From an archaeon (GTDB lineage: Archaea > Asgardarchaeota > Hermodarchaeia > Hermodarchaeales > Hermodarchaeaceae), in the NCBI GenBank assembly GCA_016550485.1, contig JABXGV010000267.1, positions 1 through 11,096 of the forward strand: a stretch of 11,096 nt of DNA, written 5' to 3'. The position numbers and the translations under genes were made by a program. The notes beneath the pieces are model-generated. The model did not search any database, was not told where the DNA came from, and saw only the letters and a list, made by a program, of their open reading frames with translations. Below are positions 1-7,515 of this stretch, piece by piece; position 1 is the first letter of the stretch; every line of letters begins with the position of its first letter.

Positions 1-1114
1 GTATCAGAATTAGAAATGAAAACGGCAAAGTAACAATGAAACCAAGAGCGCCAAAGGGAATAAGCAGGATAGTTATCACTGCGAGGATGCTGCTCGTTAA
101 CGATAGTATTGAAAGGGAGAGCGTAATTTTCTGTTCTGTCAAGGGTCCTCTAGCTAATACCAATCTCGTTAAGGTCATTGGAGCGCCCCGGTCTAGCGAG
201 GCTGCCAGTGTTCCGTCTTCCTGAAATATCGTAGGTCGTCCCTTCATCTGTCTACGCTCCAAAAGACCTCTAACGCTAACTAGACTGTAAAAGGCATTCA
301 TAATCGCTGGAAGGAGTGCAACAATCGCAACAATTTCTAAGCGTCCAATAACTGCTAAAGCACCAATTGCAGCGCCAACTAAGAGAGAACCCGTATCACC
401 AGCGAAGACACGTGCTGGGTATCTGTTGAAGTAGAAATACGCAAGTAAGGCACCAAGCATTACACAAGAAATTAATAACCCTAGCTCTGCTCCGGGGATA
501 CCAAATGCCAGTAATATTAAGGATACAATGAACATCGCAACAAACGCAAGAATTGTAGTGATGGGCATCACGCCGTTAAAAACATCCAACATATTCACTG
601 CGTTTGCAGGTACTGCAACAGCAAAAGGTATTATGAGCTGATAAACAATCGTCAGCTGAGTCGGACCAACAAAGGGTAGATTAGGATAAGGCCAAAAGCT
701 GGGAGCGAGAGGGATATTGAGGATAACAATAAGCCAACCTGATAGGAGAATCGGTAAACTAGCAGCTGCTGTTAGTATCGGTTTTATCTTTGGTCCCAAC
801 GTCTTTAGATCATCGTATACTCCGACTGCTCCTGCTAGCAGAACAACTAGAAGGAAAACCAATATACGGTAGTCAAAAACGCCAGAAATAAGAAATCCGA
901 ACCCCCAAAAAAGAAAAATACAGCCAGCGGTTACACCGATGAGGAGACCAACGCCTCCCATTTCAGCTATAGTTGGTTTTTCCAGTTTGTGCACATCAAT
1001 ACCAACTATGTTACGGCTTCGCATGAAATGTATAACTTTGGGCATAACAACAAAGGTGAAAGTAAAAGTTACGAGAAGACCGCTTAATGCAAATAACAAC
1101 ACAAGAAATAGCAT
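1..1114 (-). CDS. Polyprenyl-phosphate GlcNAc-1-phosphate transferase (Alg7/DPAGT1/MraY superfamily), C-terminus cut by window edge
   Basis: Likely transfers a HexNAc-1-phosphate (probably GlcNAc) from UDP-sugar to a dolichyl/polyprenyl phosphate in the membrane, the first step of lipid-linked glycan assembly for archaeal N-glycosylation. I translated 371 residues from ATG 1114; the end lies beyond base 1. It is very hydrophobic with about ten membrane segments starting at the N-terminus. Family motifs seen: KPxxxEMGG at about 46-54, the DDxxK metal/substrate motif at 101-104, NxxNMLDVFNG at 171-181, and FAGDTGS at 237-243. A polar loop at about 283-330 matches the family's cytoplasmic loop E position. 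The start is supported by GGTGG (minus strand, 1128-1124) nine bases upstream. An in-frame GTG lies further upstream, so a slightly longer protein is possible. It is transcribed away from the MutS-like gene. The superfamily call is firm; the exact sugar and lipid specificity is inferred from similarity to the Alg7 branch. Confidence 0.88.
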   Translation of the reverse strand, partial: MLFLVLLFALSGLLVTFTFTFVVMPKVIHFMRSRNIVGIDVHKLEKPTIAEMGGVGLLIGVTAGCIFLFWGFGFLISGVFDYRILVFLLVVLLAGAVGVYDDLKTLGPKIKPILTAAASLPILLSGWLIVILNIPLAPSFWPYPNLPFVGPTQLTIVYQLIIPFAVAVPANAVNMLDVFNGVMPITTILAFVAMFIVSLILLAFGIPGAELGLLISCVMLGALLAYFYFNRYPARVFAGDTGSLLVGAAIGALAVIGRLEIVAIVALLPAIMNAFYSLVSVRGLLERRQMKGRPTIFQEDGTLAASLDRGAPMTLTRLVLARGPLTEQKITLSLSILSLTSSILAVITILLIPFGALGFIVTLPFSFLILI

Positions 1115-1255
1115 ACTGCTTGTCCACCAAATGGTCACTGAAGTTGAGCACACCCGTTCATCAAGACCTTTTAAGACATTCTGTCCGTACAAATTAACTA
1201 GAAGAGGTTAAATATGGCGTTTGGTTATTCTGCCAAAACTGTGGGATGACACTGA
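1115..1255. promoter_or_regulatory. Divergent promoter region, GlcNAc-1-P transferase / MutS-like
   Basis: This is a 141-base spacer between two head-to-head genes. For the plus-strand MutS-like gene, TTAAATAT at 1208-1215 lies about 26 bases before a predicted transcription start near 1238, giving a leader of under 20 bases. For the minus-strand transferase, CTTAAAAG (read on minus, 1175-1168) predicts a start near 1145 and a leader of about 30 bases carrying the GGTGG ribosome site. Positions are read by eye from archaeal TATA-box spacing; transcript starts are inferred. Confidence 0.5.
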
Positions 1256-3454
1256 TTGCCTGAGATTGAAAGTATTGATCAAATCCCTGGCGTAGGGGCA
1301 AAGCTTGCTAGTAAAGTCATCAAAGTATTTGGCTCAGAGGGAGCCGCTCTTGAAGCTATAAGAAATGCCCAAGCAGCAACTCTGGCTAGTATACCAGGCG
1401 TGGGGAGCAGGACAGCATTATCAATCATACAAGAGGCATACAAGATTCGCGAGGGAATTAGTCCCTATGAGGTGCTAAAAACAGACGATATTAAGCACCT
1501 CTATCACCAGATTATCGAAATAATCCAATCTTATGCAAACAGCTCCTTTGCAAAAGACAAGCTGTCTCTGTATTATCCTCTTCCTTCCTCCAAAATTGAT
1601 GATATAAGACGGCGACTAGAATGGTTTCGCCAAGCAGCAGAATTAGTCAATAGATGTCAGCAAGAACAGCTATCAAAATTAGGTGTTTCCCTCTCCAAAG
1701 CAAGACCTCTGCGTAGTTCATCAGCTCCAACGTTGGTCACTTGGCGCGCAATTCTTGTAGACAATGAAGAAAGTCTGAGGAGGCTAAAAGAATTTGGAGC
1801 AGATAAGACTTCACGCCTGATTCGTCTACAACCCGGTGAGCAAATAGAGGACTATCTCACAAACTACGACTTTGTGCTTGGGGCACTAAAACGAGCTGGG
1901 CTTGGAGCTTCGGAACACGCCGATAATTTTGAGCTTCTTAAATCCGAATTCAAGGCGGTTGACGTTTCACCAGAAACCATTATTTCATATTATGCTGCGA
2001 ATCATGATGTTATCCTATCAATTTGCGAGGCGGCAGAGGAACTAAATCAGCTACCATTAACAAATGCATTACAGAACTTCCTAGATCAAATTGATCTATC
2101 GGAACTGCGGAAACTAGTGGAAATAATCCAAAAGATTACTAACACAGGAGACATTGCAGAGGGTAAAGATCAAGATTATGATCGCCTTAGGCAGGCCACA
2201 CGTAAATTCGAAATGATGGTAAGCGAAACAGAAGTGTGGGCGAATGATAGAATACGAAAAGAGTTCTCAAGTAGCCAAGTTGTCATCGAGGGCGATCAGA
2301 TAATAAGCATTTTAGAGGCCTCTACTACCGAGACAATTGACCCTACACAGCTGCGCCAATATTTACCTCCGAAGGTATTCGACATTTTAATTAAGGCATT
2401 ACAGGAATCAGAGGATCGCCTCTCGAATCTACTTCAACTAAAACGCGGAGAATTAGAATGGATTGATGGCGTGTTCTCGGAATCAATAGCTCTACCAATT
2501 CAAGCAAAACAGGAGAAAATTCGTAGTCTACAAAATAATCTCCGACGAGCAATGCGGGCTCGTGAACACCATTTGAAAGTGGAACTTGCGTCAAAGCTGT
2601 TTCAATTCGAAACGACAGTGAAAAGAGCCGTTCAAACACTGCTGGACTTTGATTTATTCCAAGCAATAGGGAGGTTTGCCAAGGATTACAAACTATCTAC
2701 GCCAGCATTGAATACAGAGGGAGTTGGACTAGGATTTCAGGAAGGACGAAATCTTTTCCTCATGCAGCAGGCTCTTAAGGGAATGATTGATGTTGTACCT
2801 GTCTCTTACATAATCGGGCAAACCGAGTGGAAACCTGCAAGAACGGCAGCTGAGCGAGTAACCCTGCTGTCTGGTGCAAATAGTGGAGGAAAAAGCTGCT
2901 TGCTACAGAACGTAGCTCAAGTTGCCATACTGGCTCAAATGGGAATGCTTGTTCCAGCAGCGAAGGCTGAGGTCTGTATATTCGATGAACTGTATTATTA
3001 CACTAAAGCTCGTGGCATGCTAACTGCTGGAGCCTTTGAAACCTCACTTAGAAATTTAGCTAGCATTATTATGAGTGATGCTTCAAAACTAGCCTGTTTT
3101 GACGAGTGGGAGGCTAGCACTGAACCAGGTGCCGCAGCAAAGGTTATTGCGGCAATCCTTGAGCTTTTCCATGAACGTCCGAACTCGTGTGCGATATTTG
3201 TATCGCATCTTGCAGATGATATTATCGAACTAAGCCGAGTCCCTGTTAGAGTGGATGGAATTGTAGCAAGAGGTCTAGATGATAAACTGAATCTCATGGT
3301 AGATCGATCACCCCGCTTCGGTGTTGTAGCTAAAAGTACTCCTGAGTTAATTGTTGAGAAGCTGTTCCGTTCCACAGAAGGGCCACAACAAGATGTTTAC
3401 GAAAGAATTCTCCAGTTAATCTATGGTTCTGGTGTTAAACAGCAAGAGCCTTGA
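1256..3454 (+). CDS. Archaeal HhH-MutS family ATPase lacking the mismatch-recognition domain
   Basis: A MutS-superfamily ATPase of 732 residues. The N-terminus has two helix-hairpin-helix DNA-binding motifs, each with a PGVG hairpin (residues 11-14 and 47-50). A long helical middle follows, charged and coiled-coil-like around 390-470, matching MutS core/clamp. The C-terminal ATPase has Walker A SGANSGGKS at 539-547, Walker B CFDE with D616-E617, and a switch histidine at H651 in FVSH. I find no MutS domain I with the Phe-X-Glu mismatch reader and no Smr nuclease domain, so it is unlikely to be a classical mismatch-repair MutS; no MutL is nearby. It resembles the stand-alone archaeal MutS paralogues, probably binding branched or junction DNA (inference). 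The start is TTG 1256, immediately after an in-frame TGA; the first HhH begins within ten residues, so little room is left for another start. Its last 20 bases overlap nadM tail to tail. Confidence 0.88.
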   Translation: MPEIESIDQIPGVGAKLASKVIKVFGSEGAALEAIRNAQAATLASIPGVGSRTALSIIQEAYKIREGISPYEVLKTDDIKHLYHQIIEIIQSYANSSFAKDKLSLYYPLPSSKIDDIRRRLEWFRQAAELVNRCQQEQLSKLGVSLSKARPLRSSSAPTLVTWRAILVDNEESLRRLKEFGADKTSRLIRLQPGEQIEDYLTNYDFVLGALKRAGLGASEHADNFELLKSEFKAVDVSPETIISYYAANHDVILSICEAAEELNQLPLTNALQNFLDQIDLSELRKLVEIIQKITNTGDIAEGKDQDYDRLRQATRKFEMMVSETEVWANDRIRKEFSSSQVVIEGDQIISILEASTTETIDPTQLRQYLPPKVFDILIKALQESEDRLSNLLQLKRGELEWIDGVFSESIALPIQAKQEKIRSLQNNLRRAMRAREHHLKVELASKLFQFETTVKRAVQTLLDFDLFQAIGRFAKDYKLSTPALNTEGVGLGFQEGRNLFLMQQALKGMIDVVPVSYIIGQTEWKPARTAAERVTLLSGANSGGKSCLLQNVAQVAILAQMGMLVPAAKAEVCIFDELYYYTKARGMLTAGAFETSLRNLASIIMSDASKLACFDEWEASTEPGAAAKVIAAILELFHERPNSCAIFVSHLADDIIELSRVPVRVDGIVARGLDDKLNLMVDRSPRFGVVAKSTPELIVEKLFRSTEGPQQDVYERILQLIYGSGVKQQEP

Positions 3455-3947
3455 TACGTTTTGCGCCGTCTATTTCCTCAACTAGTTTAGCTACTGTTGG
3501 GGGGACAATCGCCTTCCAGTCCTTTCCTTTCTGAAGCCGGCGGCGAGCTTCCGTACCCGAAAGAACTCTCCTTCTATGATGAGCAATCATTGTTACTGGA
3601 ATTCCTTGCTCTGAGAAAAGCTTCCTTACCGTCTCTGAGCCAGTATACACTTTGCCAAATGGGGGAAGATATTGGATAATGTGTTGTACCCAGCGAGAGT
3701 AGTTGTGGATATCTGGAATGGGGACGATTAGATAGCGGGCACACGGAATCTCTAAAGAATCGAGCACGCCTAGAAGCATCTGAATCCTCTCACCTACTGT
3801 GAAGGGATTCATTGGTGTAAAACAGGCCTCTGCACTCCCAATTACGATAAAAACGCGCTGTTCACGAGCGAATATTTCCTCCAATACGTACAAATGTCCT
3901 TTGTGAAGAGGTTGAAATCTCCCAATAAACAAGACTGGTAATGTCAT
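3435..3947 (-). CDS. nadM: Nicotinamide-nucleotide adenylyltransferase, archaeal type
   Basis: Makes NAD+ from NMN and ATP in the cytoplasm, the last step of NAD synthesis and salvage. The 170-residue length is typical for archaeal NadM. It is a nucleotidyltransferase-fold protein with GRFQPLHKGH (HxGH at 15-18) at the N-terminus, the NPFTVGERI block at 47-55, the IPDIHNYSRW block at about 77-86 and LSGTEARR at 129-136, corresponding to the ISGTxIR phosphate-binding motif. It starts 13 bases after the stop of the upstream ogt gene, so the two are very probably co-transcribed; the ATG at 3947 is the only start that leaves the GRFQPLH strand intact. The 3' end overlaps the end of the MutS-like gene by 20 bases on the opposite strand. 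Function is assigned with high confidence from motif order and spacing. Confidence 0.95.
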   Translation of the reverse strand: MTLPVLFIGRFQPLHKGHLYVLEEIFAREQRVFIVIGSAEACFTPMNPFTVGERIQMLLGVLDSLEIPCARYLIVPIPDIHNYSRWVQHIIQYLPPFGKVYTGSETVRKLFSEQGIPVTMIAHHRRRVLSGTEARRRLQKGKDWKAIVPPTVAKLVEEIDGAKRIKALAV

Positions 3948-3960
3948 TCAAACCCACATC

Positions 3961-4542
3961 CTACTCTACAATGGCGTCCAGTTCCACATAGTCCTCATCC
4001 CTAAAGGGTACTCCTTCGGACCTGAGGATAGCAGCTTTGACCCGAGTACCACTTGTACTTCGTCCAAACTTGCCCAACCTTCCATCTGCATGGATAACAC
4101 GATGACATGGAATGGCTAGAGGAACCGGGTTACTCGCCATCACCGATCCTACGCCCCGCGGCGAAGATCGTGCTCTCTTAGCCAATCCGCCGTAAGTAAT
4201 TACCTTGCCAAGAGGAACCTGTAATAGGCAATTAGATATCTTAGTGCGTGCTGGTGACCACCCTTTCTGTGATATCTCGTCAAGAGTAAACTCCTCACCT
4301 TTGCCGTGAAAGAGCTGCCACAAACGCTGAGCAACCCTATCCAGGCTCTTGCTTGGAGGGCTCTGTGAGAACAACCTTAGTAGATGAAATCTCCGAATTG
4401 ATGCTAGGATATAGGAATTAGCAACCTCCTTGGAATCCATAGGAGTTGTACACGCTACCAACTCTTCATTTGAAATATTAGAGGCGATTCCAATCCATTT
4501 CCTTGGTTTAACCTGAATAGTAGCTGCGATAATTTCTGTCAT
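3961..4542 (-). CDS. ogt: Methylated-DNA--protein-cysteine methyltransferase (O6-alkylguanine repair)
   Basis: A suicide repair protein that moves the alkyl group from O6-methylguanine in DNA to its own cysteine. The 193-residue protein has a divergent N-terminal domain (about 1-85) and the conserved C-terminal domain: helix-turn-helix around SSPRGVGSVMASNP (126-139, with the arginine-finger region and the Asn hinge) followed by PCHRVI at 145-150, with C146 as the acceptor. GKFGR at 157-161 follows as usual. C105 and C31 lie outside the active-site motif. It is the first gene of a two-gene unit with nadM. The ATG at 4542 has no clear ribosome site; a TATA-like box on the minus strand at 4576-4569 predicts a nearly leaderless transcript. 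The N-terminal domain is weakly recognisable, the catalytic domain unmistakable. Confidence 0.95.
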   Translation of the reverse strand: MTEIIAATIQVKPRKWIGIASNISNEELVACTTPMDSKEVANSYILASIRRFHLLRLFSQSPPSKSLDRVAQRLWQLFHGKGEEFTLDEISQKGWSPARTKISNCLLQVPLGKVITYGGLAKRARSSPRGVGSVMASNPVPLAIPCHRVIHADGRLGKFGRSTSGTRVKAAILRSEGVPFRDEDYVELDAIVE

Positions 4543-4632
4543 TTCGCAAGAAATTATAATCCTTCAAGTAAATAAAGCAATCCAGTCATTTATCTAGCAG
4601 TACAGAACTCGTCGAGCGCAAATATTGGTGAG
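4543..4632. promoter_or_regulatory. Divergent promoter region, ogt-nadM / rtcA
   Basis: A short spacer holding both promoters. On the minus strand TTTATTTA (4576-4569) lies about 30 bases before the ogt ATG. On the plus strand ATTTATC (4588-4594) predicts a start near 4617, about 20 bases before rtcA. GGTGAG at 4627-4632 is the rtcA ribosome site. Boxes were read by eye; transcript starts are inferred. Confidence 0.45.
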
Positions 4633-4638
4633 ATGTCT

Positions 4639-5706
4639 ATGGTTAAGGAAATCGACGGTACGATTCTTGAAGGAGGAGGACAAATTTTACGGTCTTCCAT
4701 TGCTTTGTCTGCTGTGCTTCAGGAGCCCGTTGTTGTCAAACGGATCCGTGCTAAGAGAAAAAACCCTGGTCTTCGTCCACAACATCTTCAGGGAATACTC
4801 GCGCTCCAAAAACTAACAGACGCAGATGTAAAGGGTGGTCACGTTGGCTCGGGTGAAATCACCTTTTCTCCAAAATCTAGGAAAGGAGGTGAAATCGTAG
4901 TCAACATTGGTACAGCGGGTGCCATCTCTCTTATACTTCAGACTCTTATGCTCGTCACACACTTCTGCTCAAACCTATCCCTTATTCGTCTATCCGGTGG
5001 CACAAATGTGGCTTGGAGCCCTCCGATAGACTACCTGCAACATGTACTTCTACCCCGCCTTAAACAAATGGGCTACTCAGGTAAAATCGAAGTAGAAAGA
5101 CGCGGCTACTACCCCAAAGGAGGGGGAAGTGTACAAGCATCCCTTCACCCTCAAAATTACTTAAGGGCCATTAATCTAAGTCGCGTTGAAACTAAATCTG
5201 AAATTCAGGGTGTTTCCCATTGCGGGTCTCTACCACAGCATGTTGCTGAACGACAAGCTAGAGCAGCAGTACAAACTCTCAAAGAAGCAGGATACCGATG
5301 TGAGAAGGTAGCAATCGAACATAATCCACATACTCTTTGTCCTGGTAGTGGTATCAGTTTATGGACAACAGGAGATGCTTGTCGATTAGCGGGGAGTGAT
5401 GCTTTGGGAAGACCGGGGTTGAAAGCTGAAGTGGTTGGTCGAAAAGCAGCACAGACATTGATAAAAGAACTGGAATCAGGTGCGCCAGTAGATAAGCACC
5501 AAGCCGATATGCTAGTTCCCTATATGGCGTTGGCTCAAGGCACATCCTCTGTTTTCATATCCGAGCTCACTCAGCATACAGTAACGAATGTTTATGTTGT
5601 TGAGCAGTTTATAGAAACCAAGTTTTCAGTTATAGGCGAGGTTGGTAAACCTGCTCAAATCAAGGTTGAAGGTGTTGCTTTTGAAGGATTTCCTGTTTCG
5701 CCTTAA
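4639..5706 (+). CDS. rtcA: RNA 3'-terminal phosphate cyclase
   Basis: Converts an RNA 3'-phosphate to a 2',3'-cyclic phosphate using ATP, through an enzyme-AMP intermediate on a histidine. The N-terminus carries the family signature EIDGTILEGGGQILRSS; GTAGAISLILQ and RRGYYPKGGG blocks follow in order. The nucleotide-binding histidine sits in QHTVTNVYVVEQF, codon at 5575-5577 (residue 313 from this start). At about 355 residues it is slightly longer than usual for RtcA because of its C-terminal end. I prefer ATG 4639 to ATG 4633, because GGTGAG (4627-4632) abuts the first but is six bases from the second, and family members begin only a few residues before the IDG. The final 47 bases are also coding, on the other strand, for the end of the Nog1-family GTPase. 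No RtcB ligase or archease is visible here. Confidence 0.95.
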   Translation: MVKEIDGTILEGGGQILRSSIALSAVLQEPVVVKRIRAKRKNPGLRPQHLQGILALQKLTDADVKGGHVGSGEITFSPKSRKGGEIVVNIGTAGAISLILQTLMLVTHFCSNLSLIRLSGGTNVAWSPPIDYLQHVLLPRLKQMGYSGKIEVERRGYYPKGGGSVQASLHPQNYLRAINLSRVETKSEIQGVSHCGSLPQHVAERQARAAVQTLKEAGYRCEKVAIEHNPHTLCPGSGISLWTTGDACRLAGSDALGRPGLKAEVVGRKAAQTLIKELESGAPVDKHQADMLVPYMALAQGTSSVFISELTQHTVTNVYVVEQFIETKFSVIGEVGKPAQIKVEGVAFEGFPVSP

Positions 5707-6703
5707 TACTCATCGATTGATTGACAATGCCTTCAAAAGCTTGTTTAACCCCCTCTCCTGTTAAAGTGCTTATTAGTGGCACGACCTCTACTCCTAGTAA
5801 CTCTGTGGCCCTCGTAATTTCTTCTTTATTGGCTATGTCGATTTTGTTTAAGAAAGGGAACACCTCGACAGATGGGAACGTTCCTTGTATCTCGTGGAGT
5901 AGGCTAAGCTGGCTGGTTAGCTCGTATCCGCAGGCCCATGTTGGGTCGATGAGGAATACAATGCAGTCGGCTAAATATTGGATTGCAGCTATTGCTCTCT
6001 GCTCAATAGGGTTTCTCTTTGCCATCGGGCGATCTAGTAGTCCAGGTAGATCTAGAATCTGGCCACCTAGAGGGTCCAGTGGGAAATGCCCAACGCTGAT
6101 TCCTTTCGTTGTGAAGGGGTATTCTGCCACTTCAGGCTGCGCGCTCGATATCTGCGCAACAAACGAACTTTTTCCTACATTAGGAAAACCAGCAACAACA
6201 ATTACTGGCAGTTCGAGTCTTATGGAGGGAAAACGGCGGTACTCTTTTGCTGCAAGCTGTATTGTTTCAAGGCGAGGATCTAAGCGTCTGAATATTGAGG
6301 AAATTCGTCCATAGGCGGCTCTTCGTAGCTGGCGTGCTTCAATGGTGGTCTGAGCCTTGCTTAACTTTCTTCGGCTATCTTGGATGATTCCTTTAATTAC
6401 CCTGATTGATGTTGACACAGATGCTAAAGCTTGCCGTACCTGATCAACAGATACGACCGTTTCAGCTAATGTTGAATAAAACGGGTGGATTTGATCAAAG
6501 CTTGGGAAATGTTTTACGATTTCCTCTAAGCGAGAGCAAAGAACCTCCTGAACCAACTTTAGTTTAGCAATCTCGCGTTCCCTCGCTCGAATATGGGTGG
6601 CTCTCTTTGATTTCGGAAGCGTCAGCTTGGACGCCCGGGAAAAAGCAGTATCTAGAAGCACCTTACCAGAGGGTATATACCTCAACTTACGGAACGGGTT
6701 CAA
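5660..6703 (-). CDS. Nog1-family GTP-binding protein
   Basis: A cytosolic translation-factor-class GTPase of the Obg/Nog1 group, in eukaryotes needed for large-subunit ribosome assembly; the archaeal role is presumed similar. The 347 residues split into an N-terminal helical, basic region (1-160) opening with NPFRKLRYIPSG, the typical family start, and a G domain: G1 GFPNVGKS 172-179, G2 threonines 198-199, G3 DLPG 218-221 continuing into LLDRP, G4 NKID 286-289, and G5-like STLTG 312-316. RNPIEQRAIAAIQYLAD followed by CGY at 258-260 is the Nog1 signature. The start is TTG 6703, right after an in-frame TGA; the match to the family N-terminus supports it. It lacks the long C-terminal extensions of eukaryotic Nog1. 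The 3' end overlaps rtcA by 47 bases tail to tail. Confidence 0.92.
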   Translation of the reverse strand: MNPFRKLRYIPSGKVLLDTAFSRASKLTLPKSKRATHIRAREREIAKLKLVQEVLCSRLEEIVKHFPSFDQIHPFYSTLAETVVSVDQVRQALASVSTSIRVIKGIIQDSRRKLSKAQTTIEARQLRRAAYGRISSIFRRLDPRLETIQLAAKEYRRFPSIRLELPVIVVAGFPNVGKSSFVAQISSAQPEVAEYPFTTKGISVGHFPLDPLGGQILDLPGLLDRPMAKRNPIEQRAIAAIQYLADCIVFLIDPTWACGYELTSQLSLLHEIQGTFPSVEVFPFLNKIDIANKEEITRATELLGVEVVPLISTLTGEGVKQAFEGIVNQSMSIKAKQEILQKQHLQP

Positions 6704-6892
6704 TCAGGTCAGCACCGCTTCAGGCAAATGACGAATGTTTTTTAACTTCTTTTATTCTGACTGATACAATCAAATTATGCAGCTAAAGGGTCTTTCCTAA
6801 TATAATATCAGCCAACCCGATTCTTTCACAAAGGTTATAACATGAAGAACCCTGAAGCTTGTCGGATTCTCAGATAAAAGGAGAAATGTATT
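6704..6892. promoter_or_regulatory. Divergent promoter region, Nog1-like GTPase / proteasome beta
   Basis: The largest gene-free spacer in the window, 189 bases, AT-rich. On the minus strand AGTTAAAAAAC (6747-6737) predicts a start near 6715 for the GTPase. On the plus strand GGTTATAA (6833-6840) predicts a start near 6863 for the proteasome gene, followed by AGGAG at 6879-6883 as its ribosome site, nine bases before ATG 6893. A second AT-rich stretch, TAATATAATATC at about 6798-6809, could be an alternative or upstream promoter. I see no stable hairpin or RNA gene. Confidence 0.45.
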
Positions 6893-7489
6893 ATGGAAGC
6901 GTTCTTTGGTGCTGCGACTGTAGGTATAGTTTTCGACAAAGGGGTTGTAATTACAGCAGATAAGCGTGCCAATTGGGGCTATACGGTGATTAGTAAAACA
7001 GCGACGAAAATTCTCCCAATCACAGAGAACATTCTTCTCGGTAGTGCAGGAGTTTCAGGTGACTTTCAGGCACTTTCTTCCTATCTAATCGCTGAGACGG
7101 AACTTTTCAAATACGAAAACCGTAGGCCCATTACAGTCAAGGCTGCGGCTCAACTTCTGTCGAACATTCTCTTCAGCAGGCGATACATCCCATTTCTTAC
7201 TCAGACTCTTATTGGCGGCTTTGATGAAGATGGTCCGCATCTATTCAGCCTTGACCTCGCCGGCTCTTTGATTAAAGAGAAGTATGCTGCTGTTGGGACA
7301 GCTACTTCGCTTGTTCTCGGAGTTCTTGAAGCAAACTATCATGAGGGGATAACTCAAAATCAAGCAATGGAGCTCGGGATAAAAGCAGTGCGCTCCGCGA
7401 CGCGTCGAGACGCTTTATCTGGTGAGGGTATCGATCAAATCGCGATAAGTCCAAAGGGAATCTTGAAGACGACTGCACCAGAAAAATAG
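6893..7489 (+). CDS. psmB: 20S proteasome beta-type subunit, probably non-catalytic (Ala at the Thr1 position)
   Basis: A 198-residue Ntn-hydrolase-fold subunit of the 20S core particle. Aligning the invariant VGI strand (10-12), the catalytic Thr1 position is A7 and the next residue is A8: the sequence reads EAFFGAATVGI where active archaeal beta subunits have Gly-Thr-Thr-Thr/Ala-Val-Gly. The other catalytic-site residues are largely kept: D23 (D17 in mature numbering), K39 (K33), and RRDALSG at 171-177, with D173 and S176 matching D166 and S169 within one residue. The position of S129 appears to be Thr. Without Thr1 the short six-residue leader should not be autoprocessed. Inactive beta paralogues that pair with an active beta are known in Sulfolobales, so a structural role is likely, with the active beta and the alpha subunit elsewhere in the genome. 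The start is backed by AGGAG nine bases upstream. It is transcribed alone, converging on taw1. Confidence 0.92.
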   Translation: MEAFFGAATVGIVFDKGVVITADKRANWGYTVISKTATKILPITENILLGSAGVSGDFQALSSYLIAETELFKYENRRPITVKAAAQLLSNILFSRRYIPFLTQTLIGGFDEDGPHLFSLDLAGSLIKEKYAAVGTATSLVLGVLEANYHEGITQNQAMELGIKAVRSATRRDALSGEGIDQIAISPKGILKTTAPEK

Positions 7490-7515
7490 CTTGAATTTGT
7501 TGGTTAGACTATTAC

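Noticed and set aside
939..1211. A 90-codon open frame on the plus strand near the left end
   Set aside because: It runs antisense to the GlcNAc-1-P transferase N-terminus and through its promoter, and its arginine/threonine-rich product resembles nothing.
1245..1262. ATG 1245 as the start of the MutS-like gene
   Set aside because: It is in another frame and reaches TGA after five codons; TTG 1256 is the first possible start after an in-frame stop.
2391..3375. Two minus-strand open frames (91 and 125 codons) inside the MutS-like gene
   Set aside because: They are antisense shadows of the clamp and ATPase coding sequence; the plus-strand Walker motifs are clear.
5721..6314. A 197-codon open frame on the plus strand
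   Set aside because: It lies wholly opposite the Nog1-family GTPase, whose G1-G5 motifs are all intact. The plus-strand translation shows no domain and no ribosome site.
6842..6877. An 11-codon ATG...TAA mini-frame just upstream of the proteasome gene
   Set aside because: It has no ribosome site and lies at or before the predicted transcript start near 6863, so it is probably not fully transcribed. It is too short to support.
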